Positions 18,211 to 26,554 of a DNA stretch of 64,000 bases are shown piece by piece. Location: positions 248,001-312,000 of the forward strand of contig NZ_RYEV01000003.1 in the NCBI RefSeq assembly GCF_004138485.1. The letters run 5' to 3'. The stretch comes from Peristeroidobacter soli. GTDB lineage: Bacteria; Pseudomonadota; Gammaproteobacteria; Steroidobacterales; Steroidobacteraceae. Every line of letters begins with the position of its first letter. Position 1 is the first letter of the stretch. The notes below the pieces were generated by a model. The model was not told the origin of the DNA. It did not search any database and saw only the letters and a list, made by a program, of their open reading frames with translations. Position numbers and translations under genes: made by a program.

Positions 18211-20277
18211 TCAGCGCTTGCCGAGCAATTCCTTGGCCAGATCCCCCGCGCCATAAACATCCTTGAGCGCGGTAATGATGATAGAGGGATGCACGGCGAC
18301 GGTGCGGTTCATGGTGCCGTCGTACCAGAAGCTGCCGGCGATGGAATGAATGTTTCCATCGAATGCCAGGCCGACCAGCCGGCCCTGAGTGTCCACCAGC
18401 GGGCTGCCCGAGTTGCCGCCGACGATGTCGTTGGTCGTCACGAAACAGAACGGCGTGTTCATATCGAGCCGATCGCGCGCGTCCAGCCATGCTTGCGGCA
18501 GGCGGAACGGATCCTTGCCGGTGGCGCGTTCGTACAAGCGTGACAGTCGCGTGAATGGCTCGACTCGCTGGCCTTTCTCCATCCAGCCTTCGACCGCGCC
18601 GTAGCTCAGGCGCAGCGTGAACGTCGCGTCTGGATAGGTGTTCGTGCCGTACACGGCGAAGCGTGCTTTGGCGATGCGCTCTTGAGCGGACGCGACCGGT
18701 GCCTGCACTTCGTCTTCGAAGATCTTCCGGACCGTGCGCGATTCCTCGTCGATGTCACGAGCCAGCACGATCATCGGATCGTTCGAGCTGGCGATGGCCG
18801 CGCCGCCGCCGTCCCACAACGCTTTGCGAACGGCCGGATCGCCCAGTTTGGTTTCAGTAATCAGTTTGTTGGCGAGTGAGTCGGGCGACTCCTTGCTCAA
18901 CAGCTTGCGAACGATGGAGTCATCCGGACCCAGCGCTTCACGAAGTTTGTCGAGCGAGAACGACAGCGTGACTTGCTCGAAGTCCGGATAGAGCGGGGTG
19001 GTCGCGAGCAGGCTCGACGACACCTTGGGCAGATTGGAATCGGCGAACTCGCGCAGCCGTTGCTCGTTGGCCTTGGTGCGCTCGGCGGCACTGCGCACCA
19101 GTGTGCGCGCATACGAGAAGAGCTTGCTGTTGAAGCCAGCACCGCCTTCCAGATACAGATAACGATCGTAGATCTGGCGATAGCGCTCTTGCGCGGCGGC
19201 CGCATCGTTCCATGCATTGCCGACGGTGCCGGCGAGCTTCTGGTCGCTCTTTACCCGCTCGCGCAACTCTCGCTCCTGTGACGTCTTGCGTGCGAACAAG
19301 CTGTCGTCGAGCAGTGCGGTCTGGAATCCGCGATAGACCTTCAACGAGTTCTCCACGCTCTGCAGATAGTCGCTGGCGATGCGCGCGGGCTCGTCGCCGG
19401 TCTTGCCCCATTGAATCAGCCTGCCACGCAGCTCGGAGTTGCGAATCAGATAAGAGGGGACGGAGGTGTCGCGCTGAAAGCGCAATTGCTCGACGGTCAG
19501 CAGGCGGCTGGTGCTGCCGGGATGGCCGGCGACGAAGGTCGCTTCGCCCACCTGCGGGCCTTCGGTGCGCCAGCTCAGATGATCCGGTGAGCGCAGCGGC
19601 TTGCCGTTCTCATAGACGCGGAACAGGCTGAAATCCAGGCTCCAGCGCGGGAAGTTGAAGTTGTCCGGATCGCCGCCGAACGCCGCGATCGCGTGCTCCG
19701 GGGCGAACGCCAGTCGCACGTCGTCGTAACGGCGATACTTGTACAGAAAATATTGGCCGCCCTGATACAGGGTCACCGACTCGCACGCGAGGCGATTCTT
19801 TTCGGAGCTTCTGGTGCACGCGGCTTCGAGCTTGCTCAGCTCCTGTTTGCGCGCTTGGTTGGCTTGCGCGTCCGGCATGCCGGCGGTGGCCGCGGCTACT
19901 TTCGCGGTGACGTTCTCCATCTCCACGAGCACCGACAGAATTTGCGTCGGGCACTTCTTCTCGGCGCTGCGCGTGGCCGCTTTGAAACCGTCGTCCACGT
20001 AGTTCGCGCGCTCGCTGGAAATCTCCGCGAGGCATTGCATGGCGCAGTGATGATTGGTGAGGACCAGACCGTCCGGCGACACGAACGATCCGGTGCAGCC
20101 GCTCTCGAAACGTGTGATGGAACGTTGCAGCTTGTTCAGCCAGGGCTTGTCGAGCGTCGCGTGGTATTTCTCCTGGATCGCGGCCTGCGGCACGTTGTCG
20201 AAGGTCCACATGCCTTCGTCGGCCACGGCGGCGGTGGCAAGCAGCGCCATGCAGGCGGCAGCGAGACTCCGGAACAT
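18211..20277 (-). CDS. S46-family dipeptidyl peptidase (DPP7-like)
   Basis: 688 aa, exported (signal peptide cut near AVA). Chymotrypsin-fold serine exopeptidase that removes dipeptides from peptide N-termini in the periplasm. The His motif is TNHHCAMQ (about residues 74-81) and the Ser motif GGNSGSPLVD lies near the C-terminus. The S1 specificity position after FD reads FDGN: a Gly here is found in DPP7 (hydrophobic P1), whereas DPP11 has Arg and takes Asp/Glu. Therefore a DPP7-like preference is inferred. Length is close to the family norm of about 700 aa. Confidence 0.92.
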   Translation of the reverse strand: MFRSLAAACMALLATAAVADEGMWTFDNVPQAAIQEKYHATLDKPWLNKLQRSITRFESGCTGSFVSPDGLVLTNHHCAMQCLAEISSERANYVDDGFKAATRSAEKKCPTQILSVLVEMENVTAKVAAATAGMPDAQANQARKQELSKLEAACTRSSEKNRLACESVTLYQGGQYFLYKYRRYDDVRLAFAPEHAIAAFGGDPDNFNFPRWSLDFSLFRVYENGKPLRSPDHLSWRTEGPQVGEATFVAGHPGSTSRLLTVEQLRFQRDTSVPSYLIRNSELRGRLIQWGKTGDEPARIASDYLQSVENSLKVYRGFQTALLDDSLFARKTSQERELRERVKSDQKLAGTVGNAWNDAAAAQERYRQIYDRYLYLEGGAGFNSKLFSYARTLVRSAAERTKANEQRLREFADSNLPKVSSSLLATTPLYPDFEQVTLSFSLDKLREALGPDDSIVRKLLSKESPDSLANKLITETKLGDPAVRKALWDGGGAAIASSNDPMIVLARDIDEESRTVRKIFEDEVQAPVASAQERIAKARFAVYGTNTYPDATFTLRLSYGAVEGWMEKGQRVEPFTRLSRLYERATGKDPFRLPQAWLDARDRLDMNTPFCFVTTNDIVGGNSGSPLVDTQGRLVGLAFDGNIHSIAGSFWYDGTMNRTVAVHPSIIITALKDVYGAGDLAKELLGKR

Positions 20278-20292
20278 CGAATTCTCCTTGGT

Positions 20293-21012
20293 TCAGTCTT
20301 CGGACTGTATCAGCAGCAGCCGTGTTCCTTCCGGCGCAATCAGGATGGCGTTGCACGACTCGTCGAGGCTGTCGGGCATTTCGTCGGAAAGCTGGAAGCC
20401 GCGCTCTTTCAGCCGGGCCAGGCGTTCACGCATGTCGCGATCTTCGAAGGTCAGCACCGGCTGGCGGAATGCCCGGGAACGATACAACGACAGATTCAGA
20501 TGGTCACTGGTGAGCGCCGTCCGCGCGAATGGCTCAGATTGCTCATCCCACGCCACGAAACCCAGCGCTTCCCAGAATACGCGCATGGTGCCTTGCTCGC
20601 GGACCGGCAGTCCGTATTCCGTAAAGTAACCGCAGGTCGTCGCCGGATGGGTTTCGAATTGAGGCGGTGAAAATGTGCGGGCCTCGAAGACGTTGACGCT
20701 CTGACCCGAGGGGTCGCGAAAGCTCACGCGATTGAAGACTTCATTGCCCAGCTGCAGGTCTTCGAGCTCGATGCCCAGTTGTTCCAGCTGCTCGATGCCA
20801 TGCATGAGCCGTGGCATCACGAAGGTCAGCGCCGGAGAGGGCAGCGCCCGGCCGTGGAGGCCCAGAAACAATCGGCCATCGGTGACCACCGCGTACTGAT
20901 GTTGGAATGTTTCACCGACCGGTGCCTGCGCGAACCCCAGCGCTTCGTAGAACGCCAGCGAGTCGCGAATCTCGGGCGCATGCACGCTGATCTCCAGGAA
21001 CCGGCCGAACAT
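20293..21012 (-). CDS. VOC-superfamily (glyoxalase/bleomycin resistance-like) protein
   Basis: 239 aa composed of two consecutive VOC beta-alpha-beta-beta-beta units (about residues 3-115 and 122-235): FLEISVHAPEIRDSLAFYEA then SFRDPSGQSVNVFEA in the first, TMRVFWEALGF and ILIAPEGTRLLLIQ in the second. The family includes metal-dependent dioxygenases, lyases and binding proteins; the usual His/Glu ligands are not obvious, so function is open. It lies 5 bp from hemH and 15 bp from the S46 gene on the same strand. Confidence 0.72.
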   Translation of the reverse strand: MFGRFLEISVHAPEIRDSLAFYEALGFAQAPVGETFQHQYAVVTDGRLFLGLHGRALPSPALTFVMPRLMHGIEQLEQLGIELEDLQLGNEVFNRVSFRDPSGQSVNVFEARTFSPPQFETHPATTCGYFTEYGLPVREQGTMRVFWEALGFVAWDEQSEPFARTALTSDHLNLSLYRSRAFRQPVLTFEDRDMRERLARLKERGFQLSDEMPDSLDESCNAILIAPEGTRLLLIQSED

Positions 21013-21017
21013 CGCTG

Positions 21018-22034
21018 TTACGCCCAGCCTTGCATGTGTCGTTCGAGCAGCTGAGCCAACGCGGCAACGTGCGCGTCGCCGGCGTTCAGCGCGGGCACGT
21101 AGTCATAGGCTTCGCCACCGGCGTCGAGAAACAATTGTCGATTGCGAAGCGCGATTTCTTCGAGCGTCTCCAGACAGTCGGTCGCGAAGCCCGGGCAGAC
21201 CAGCGTGACCTTCTTCGGGCCGCTGCGCGCGTACTCGAGCAAGCGCTCGTCGGTGTACGGCCGCAGCCACTCCTCTCGGCCGACCTGCGATTGAAAGCTC
21301 ACGCTCCACTCTTGCTCGCCCAGAGAGAGGCGCTCGGCGACCAGGCGCGCGGTCTGCATGCTCTGGCTGTAATAGGGATCGCCCGAGGTGACGTAGCGTT
21401 TCGGGATGCCATGGAAAGAGAACAGCAGATGATGCTTTTCATGGGCGCGCCAGTGGTGATCGATGCTGGCGGCAAGGGCATCGATATAACCGGCGTCGTC
21501 GTGATAGCTGCCGATGAAGCGCAGCTCCGGCACCCAGCGCCAGCGTTGCAGGTATCGAGTGACACGATCGAAGACGGATGCCGTCGTCGTTCCGGAGTAC
21601 TGCGGGTACAGCGGCAGAACGACGATGCGGGTTGCGCCTTGGCGGCGCAGTTCATCCAGTGCCTGGGGAATGGACGGTGAGCCATAGCTCATGCCGAGCG
21701 CCACCGGGGCATTCCAGCGTGACTCGAGGGCTTCGCCGATTCGTTTGGCCAGGGCTGAGCTGTACACGAGCAAGGGTGAGCCTTCGGGCGTCCAGATCTG
21801 TTGATACGCGTGAGCGCTCTTCGATGGCCGGATTCGCAGGATCACGCCGTGCAGAGCCAGCCACCAGATCAGCCGCGGCGCTTCGACGACGCGCGGGTCC
21901 CAAAGAAACTCAGCCAGGAAGCGCCGGACCGAAGACGGATCGGGACCATCGGGTGTCCCGAGGTTGGCCAGCAGCACACCGACGCGGTTGGCGCCGCCGT
22001 TCTGGTGAGAAGAATCGCCGAGGTAATGAACCAT
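21018..22034 (-). CDS. hemH: Ferrochelatase
   Basis: Final haem-synthesis enzyme: inserts Fe2+ into protoporphyrin IX, at the inner membrane. 338 aa from the ATG at 22034 (MVHYLGDSS). Family signatures are GVLLANLGTPDGP at the N-terminus, the catalytic His in LLFSFHGIPKRY, SFQSQVGREEWLRPYTDE, and VCPGFATDCLETLEEI. An upstream in-frame start at 22172 would add 46 residues unlike ferrochelatases. The VOC gene follows directly, so they may share a transcript. Confidence 0.95.
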   Translation of the reverse strand: MVHYLGDSSHQNGGANRVGVLLANLGTPDGPDPSSVRRFLAEFLWDPRVVEAPRLIWWLALHGVILRIRPSKSAHAYQQIWTPEGSPLLVYSSALAKRIGEALESRWNAPVALGMSYGSPSIPQALDELRRQGATRIVVLPLYPQYSGTTTASVFDRVTRYLQRWRWVPELRFIGSYHDDAGYIDALAASIDHHWRAHEKHHLLFSFHGIPKRYVTSGDPYYSQSMQTARLVAERLSLGEQEWSVSFQSQVGREEWLRPYTDERLLEYARSGPKKVTLVCPGFATDCLETLEEIALRNRQLFLDAGGEAYDYVPALNAGDAHVAALAQLLERHMQGWA

Positions 22035-22134
22035 GGGGCGCAAGTTTAATGACTGCCCCGTGCCCGACCAATGATTGCTGACAATGGCCACCATCGGGTA
22101 CATGGATGTACCCCGCCGCCGCAGGTGACCTATA

Positions 22135-22164
22135 GAAAAGAAAAGGCCCCGCCGAAGCGAGGCC
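22135..22164 (-). terminator. Intrinsic terminator of the PEP-CTERM gene
   Basis: On the minus strand GGCCTCGC-TTCG-GCGGGGCC forms a strong hairpin followed directly by TTTTCTTTT. It lies 27 bp after the stop of the PEP-CTERM gene, a textbook rho-independent terminator. Confidence 0.85.
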
Positions 22165-22190
22165 CTTCCCACCAGGATTGGTTTCGCGAG

Positions 22191-22739
22191 TTAAGCGCGA
22201 GCCGCCTGCTTGCGACGACGCTTGCTCAGCGCGATGCCGACCAGGCCGACGCCCAGCAGGCCCAGAGCGCCCGGCTCCGGCACGTTGGTCACGTTGCTCA
22301 GGCCCTGCGCCGTGATGGTGGAGCTGACCAGGTTGAAGTCACCGATGATGGAGCTGATGGTGACCGTCAGAGTGCCCAGCGCGTTCAGCTGCAGCAGGCC
22401 CACGATGGAGAAGCCGCTGTACTCCGGACCGCTCAGGCCGAAGCTGCTGACGAAGGAGTCGCCGGTGAAGCCCGGGATGTCCACGAACGCCAGCTCGTAG
22501 CCGTCGTTGCGCTGGTCATCGGCCAGGTTGATGGACAGGTTGAAGCTGGTGATCAGGTCGGTCAGCGGGCGGAAGCCGTTGTCGTTCAGGTTGTGGGTGT
22601 AGGTGTACGACTGGCGGTCGCCGATGTACACGTTGTTCGCCTCGGGAGCCACGTCGACCCAGGTGGCGGGGATGTAGTCGGCACGGGCGGCGCCAGCAAA
22701 CCCGAAGGCAAGCAGCACCAGAGCAAAAAATCGGTTCAT
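22191..22739 (-). CDS. PEP-CTERM sorting-domain exported protein
   Basis: 182 aa from the ATG at 22739 (AGGA six bases before). A signal peptide (MNRFFALVLLAFGFAGAARA) leads to a beta-rich domain of about 125 residues without a known family, then the tripartite PEP-CTERM tail: VPEPGALGLLGVGLVG and the basic end SKRRRKQ. Such tails are recognised and cleaved by an exosortase (EpsH/XrtA), usually in exopolysaccharide-producing bacteria; no exosortase is in this window. A sigma-54 promoter lies upstream and a strong terminator downstream, so it is a single-gene transcript. Confidence 0.9.
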   Translation of the reverse strand: MNRFFALVLLAFGFAGAARADYIPATWVDVAPEANNVYIGDRQSYTYTHNLNDNGFRPLTDLITSFNLSINLADDQRNDGYELAFVDIPGFTGDSFVSSFGLSGPEYSGFSIVGLLQLNALGTLTVTISSIIGDFNLVSSTITAQGLSNVTNVPEPGALGLLGVGLVGIALSKRRRKQAARA

Positions 22740-22780
22740 CTGAGAATTCCTGTGGGCGTTTGTGGCACGCGTGGTAGATA

Positions 22781-22797
22781 AAGCAACCGCTATGCCA
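22781..22797 (-). promoter_or_regulatory. Sigma-54 (-24/-12) promoter of the PEP-CTERM gene
   Basis: Minus-strand TGGCATAGCGGTTGCTT fits the RpoN consensus TGGCAC-N5-TTGCW with one mismatch and exact spacing. The predicted start near 22771 leaves a leader of about 32 nt before the ATG at 22739. PEP-CTERM genes in other bacteria are known to be controlled by PrsK/PrsR with sigma-54, which fits. Confidence 0.7.
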
Positions 22798-22810
22798 CGG
22801 GTAGTTATTT

Positions 22811-22840
22811 CCTTGTACTTCAGGGCAGTAGGTACAAAGG
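22811..22840. promoter_or_regulatory. Inverted repeat upstream of the sigma-54 promoter
   Basis: CCTTGTAC (22811-22818) and GTACAAAGG (22832-22840) form an imperfect dyad 14-43 bp upstream of the -24 element. It could be an activator binding site, for example for a PrsR-like enhancer-binding protein, but the position is closer than usual and no regulator is present here. Confidence 0.25.
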
Positions 22841-23255
22841 GTGGTTGCGGTGCGGGGGCCGTTGCGAAGCCCTTGTAAGACAGGCCGACGCATCGGCACA
22901 TATATGTTTACGGGAATAAGTAAAACCGCCGCATCCGCCCCATGCCTCGTTGCGAAAGAGTCTGTTGCGCTGTGAGGGCATTTCCCTCGGTTTGTCGCTA
23001 TACCTCATAGGATCTGCGTGCGTGTGATCAAGGATGTCTTCACAAGGACCGGCGTGGCCGGGGCATGCAACCGGGCAGGGATGCCCTTCACTTCTTTTTC
23101 CTAATTCTTTTACCCGGGTCGGCCGCTCCGCCACCGATCTGCCTCTATCGATTGCTCGAAGTGTCGCGATTCGTTACTGCCCCCTCCCCGGGATCGCGGC
23201 ACCTCGCGCAGGCGACTGGGTTCTGGTTTAACTTATTCCAGACCTCGGTCCGGAC
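22841..23255. other. Intergenic stretch without a recognised gene
   Basis: Part of the 596-bp gap between the PEP-CTERM gene start and the end of the thiolase gene. No frame here looks like a protein. A short GGGCA-ggga-TGCCC hairpin followed by TTCACTTCTTTTT (about 23075-23100) could stop plus-strand transcription. Nothing else is supported. Confidence 0.5.
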
Positions 23256-23324
23256 GGCGGTCGGCAGGTACCCTTCCATCAAGCCCTGCCGACCGCCTCC
23301 ATTTTGACCCTCCCGCCGGAGGGT
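23256..23324. repeat. Tandem hairpins downstream of the thiolase gene
   Basis: Two adjacent inverted repeats: a perfect 13-bp stem GGCGGTCGGCAGG (23256-23268) / CCTGCCGACCGCC (23285-23297), and ACCCTCC (23307-23313) / GGAGGGT (23318-23324). They begin 12 bp after the minus-strand stop of the thiolase. No T-run follows, so they may protect the mRNA end or be REP-like. Confidence 0.6.
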
Positions 23325-23335
23325 GGTGGCTCGGT

Positions 23336-24613
23336 TTAGCGTTCGATGATGGCGGTGACGCCCATGCCGCCGGCCGTGCACACGGAGATCAGGCCGCGGC
23401 CGCCGCCGCGTTGGGCGAGTTGCTTGGCCAGGGTGGCGATGATTCGAGCGCCGGTGGCGGCGAAGGGATGGCCGATGGCGACGCTGCCGCCTTTGAGATT
23501 CATCTTGCTCCGGTCGATGCTTCCGAGCGGCGCGCTGAGACCGAGCCGGTCGCGGCAGAACTCCGCGGACTCCCACGCCTTGAGCGTGCATAGCACCTGA
23601 GCTTCGAACGCTTCATGGATTTCGTAGATGTCGAAGTCCTGCAGTGTGAGTTTGGCGTCCGCGAGCATGCGAGGCGCTGCATAGGCGGGCGCCATCAGCA
23701 GTCCTTCCTTCTGCACGAAATCGACCGCCGCATATTTGCCGTACGTGAGATACGCGAGCACCGGCAGTCCGCGCGCCTTCGCCCATTCCTCGCTCGCGAG
23801 CAGCACGGCGGCCGAGCCGTCGGTCATCGGTGTCGAGTTGCCGGCGGTCAACGTGCCATTCGCCGCGAACGACGGCTTGAGCTTCGCGAGCTTCTCGATC
23901 GACGTGTCGCGACGAATGTTGTTGTCCTGTTTCAAAGCGCGGAACGGCACGACCAGGTCGTCATAGAAACCTTCATCCCACGCCGCGCCGGCCTTGCGAT
24001 GACTCTCGAGCGCCAGTTGATCCTGATCGGCGCGCGCGATCTGCCAGGTCTGAGCCATCTTTTCGCAATGCTGTCCCATCGACATGCCGGTGCGGGGCTC
24101 GCTGACACCGGGCAGCTGCGGCTTGAGGAAGCTGGGACGAAAACTCGTCCACGGCGACAGGCGTTCGCCGAGCGATCGGCCGCGCGCACTGCGCAGAAGC
24201 ACTTTGCGATACGAGCTGGGATAGACGATCGGAACATCGCTGGCCGTATCGACGCCGGCCGCGATGGCGGAGTCGATCTGTCCGACTGCGATCTTCAAGC
24301 CGAGCACGATGGCGGTATCGAGACTGGTGCCGCACGCGCGCTGCAAATCGAACGCGGGGGTTTCCGGCGCGAGGCCGCTGTCGAGCACGCTCTCGCGCGT
24401 CAGGTTGAAATCCTTGGAATGCTTGAGCACCGCGCCAGCGCCGACATCGCCGAGCACTTCGCCGCGGAGATTGAATTTATCCACCAGGCCTTTGAGCGAG
24501 GCGGTGAGCATTTCCTGGTTGCTGGCCTCGGCGAACACGCCCATCGAGCGCGCGAACGGAATGCGCGCGCCGCCGATGATGGCGACGCGTCGGATCGACG
24601 AACCTACGAGCAT
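23336..24613 (-). CDS. Acetyl-CoA C-acyltransferase (thiolase, FadI-like)
   Basis: Cleaves 3-ketoacyl-CoA with CoA to acetyl-CoA and shortened acyl-CoA, or the reverse condensation. 425 aa from the ATG at 24613, which follows GGAG; FadI is of similar size. The nucleophile Cys is in LQRACGTSLDTA, the His in IGHPFAATGAR and the second Cys in VCTAGGMGV. No partner enzyme is adjacent, unlike the beta-oxidation operon at 54.5-57.9 kb, so this is a second, separately expressed thiolase. Divergent from the MATE gene. Confidence 0.92.
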   Translation of the reverse strand: MLVGSSIRRVAIIGGARIPFARSMGVFAEASNQEMLTASLKGLVDKFNLRGEVLGDVGAGAVLKHSKDFNLTRESVLDSGLAPETPAFDLQRACGTSLDTAIVLGLKIAVGQIDSAIAAGVDTASDVPIVYPSSYRKVLLRSARGRSLGERLSPWTSFRPSFLKPQLPGVSEPRTGMSMGQHCEKMAQTWQIARADQDQLALESHRKAGAAWDEGFYDDLVVPFRALKQDNNIRRDTSIEKLAKLKPSFAANGTLTAGNSTPMTDGSAAVLLASEEWAKARGLPVLAYLTYGKYAAVDFVQKEGLLMAPAYAAPRMLADAKLTLQDFDIYEIHEAFEAQVLCTLKAWESAEFCRDRLGLSAPLGSIDRSKMNLKGGSVAIGHPFAATGARIIATLAKQLAQRGGGRGLISVCTAGGMGVTAIIER

Positions 24614-24775
24614 GATGGCTCCAGTTGCGGGCAACTAAGGGTGGCAAGCATGCCAGCCGGAATCGCCCGAATATAGTTGGGATCGCTGTTGGCGCGGAGC
24701 GCTGAAGTCCGTACGCTGTGCGGCCCGCGATCCGTAACGCCACACAGTTTCCCGCCAACGCCGGCGGTCAGCCAC

Positions 24776-26143
24776 ATGAGTATCCACCGCCGCGCCCGCC
24801 TGGGCGTGGACGCCCGAGCTATTGTCGCGCTCGGCGCCCCGCTGCTAGGTAATAACCTCTCGATCACCGGCATGGCGTTTGCCGACACCGTCATGGCGGG
24901 CCAGCTGGGCGCGGTCGATCTGGGTGGGCTGGCGATCGGTGCCGCCAGTTTCAACCTTTTCATGTTCGTGGGCTTCGGTCTGTTGATGGCCACCTCGCCC
25001 TCGGTTGCGCACGCCTACGGCGCCAACGATACGCACAAAGTGACGTCCTACGCCCGGCAGTCATGGTGGCTGGTGCTGGCGCTTTCAATCCTGTTGTTCA
25101 CGGGCATGCAACAGGCCGATTGGTTCCTGCCGGCGATCGGTATCGGCGAGGACGTGCTGCCCGTGGCGGTTGGATACATTCACGCCATCAGTTGGGGCAT
25201 GCCGGGGCTGCTCGCGTACTTCTCGCTGCGTTATATGAGCGAAGGGCTCGGGCGCACCAAGCCCATCATGTTCTCCGGGTTCCTCGGCCTGACCGCGAAC
25301 GTCATCGGCAACTGGATCTTCATGTACGGCAAGTTCGGCGCGCCCGCGTTGGGTGCGGTGGGCTGCGGCGTCGCGACGGCTATTTCGATGTGGCTGATGT
25401 TCTTCGCGATGTTGCTCCACATGCGCATGCATCGCGCTTATCGGCCGTTCAACCTTTTCGCACGCATCGATCCGCCGAACTGGGCTGTGCTCGGTGAGCT
25501 GACTCGCATCGGTGCGCCCATCGCCGGCAGCATCCTCGCCGAAGGCGGTTTGTTCGTAGCGGCGGCGTTGATGATGGGCGGCATGGGTGCGGTGACCGCG
25601 GCCGGACATCAAATCGCGCTGAACTATGCGGCGTTCATGTTCATGGTGCCGTTGGCCATCAGCTCAGCCACGACCATTCACGTCGGCCACACGCTGGGAC
25701 GCGGCGATCTGGCCGGTGCGCGCAGTGCCGGTCTGATTGGCGTGGGGATGTGCGCGATCGTGATGACCGTGTCGGCGATTGTGATTTTGTTGTTCAACGA
25801 TCACATCGCGGCGCTGTACACGCGCGACGTGCCGGTGCGCGAGCTGGCGGCCAGTCTGTTGCTGATGGCCGCGTTGTTTCAATTTTCCGATGGTGTGCAG
25901 GTCGGCGCGGCGGGTGCGCTGCGCGGCTTCAAGGACACGACCATTCCCATGGCCTTGTGCATCTTTTCGTATTGGGTGGTCGGGTTCACCTTCGCGTACT
26001 ACTTCGGCGTGCACCGAGGCGAAGGACCGAAACTGGTCTGGGTCGGGCTGAACGTCGGACTGTCGATCAGCGCGGTGCTGCTGTTGGCGCGCTATTGGAT
26101 AGTGACGAAAGCGCGCGTGCGCGATCAGCTGCCGGGGCCGTAG
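24776..26143 (+). CDS. MATE-family multidrug exporter
   Basis: 455 aa, inner membrane, about 12 transmembrane helices in two pseudo-symmetric halves. Family features are GAPLLGNNLSITGMAFADTVM in the first helix region, the second-half helix-7 segment IGAPIAGSILAEGG and ALRGFKDTTIPM near helix 10. It exports cationic or hydrophobic compounds using Na+ or H+. Start chosen at the ATG at 24776; an upstream in-frame start at 24677 adds a non-membrane leader. The end overlaps the convergent DUF2845 gene by 19 bp. Confidence 0.92.
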   Translation: MSIHRRARLGVDARAIVALGAPLLGNNLSITGMAFADTVMAGQLGAVDLGGLAIGAASFNLFMFVGFGLLMATSPSVAHAYGANDTHKVTSYARQSWWLVLALSILLFTGMQQADWFLPAIGIGEDVLPVAVGYIHAISWGMPGLLAYFSLRYMSEGLGRTKPIMFSGFLGLTANVIGNWIFMYGKFGAPALGAVGCGVATAISMWLMFFAMLLHMRMHRAYRPFNLFARIDPPNWAVLGELTRIGAPIAGSILAEGGLFVAAALMMGGMGAVTAAGHQIALNYAAFMFMVPLAISSATTIHVGHTLGRGDLAGARSAGLIGVGMCAIVMTVSAIVILLFNDHIAALYTRDVPVRELAASLLLMAALFQFSDGVQVGAAGALRGFKDTTIPMALCIFSYWVVGFTFAYYFGVHRGEGPKLVWVGLNVGLSISAVLLLARYWIVTKARVRDQLPGP

Positions 26144-26502
26144 GTGCCACGCTGCGGATCGTTGTAGCCGTAACCCAGCGTCTCGACCTCATCGACCACG
26201 CCGTCGACGAATTTCACCCGGCGCATCAGCTTGTTCGGGCCGAAGTTGTAGGTCCAGGTTTCCACCGGGATTTCGATCAAGCCATCGCCCGAATAAAAGA
26301 TGCGACCGCCGACGGTGTAGGTCGGACGGCGAAGAATGGTGCGCGTCTGCACGTCGGCGGGCTCGCCACAAAACGCGCGTACTTCGGCGCGTGCATCGCC
26401 GTCACGGATCAAACGGCTGCCACAACGCATACCGTCGGCATGCGCCGGTGCCGCGAGCGTGCCCGCGACGACCGCCAAACCAATGAGCAGTGGGATACGC
26501 AT
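26125..26502 (-). CDS. Exported DUF2845 protein
   Basis: 125 aa from the ATG at 26502 with a clean signal peptide (cleavage after APAHA). The mature part DGMRCGSRLIRDGDARAEV, VRAFCGEPA and VETWTYNFGPNKLMRRVKF matches DUF2845, a small periplasmic domain found in proteobacteria with no known activity. The two Cys may form a disulfide. A palindromic element begins 53 bp upstream of the start, so it could influence expression. The 3' end overlaps the convergent MATE gene by 19 bp. Confidence 0.82.
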   Translation of the reverse strand: MRIPLLIGLAVVAGTLAAPAHADGMRCGSRLIRDGDARAEVRAFCGEPADVQTRTILRRPTYTVGGRIFYSGDGLIEIPVETWTYNFGPNKLMRRVKFVDGVVDEVETLGYGYNDPQRGTYGPGS

Positions 26503-26554
26503 GGTCTTCACTATGCCTCGCGGCTCATGAATTGCCAATGAACCATGGCTGAAT

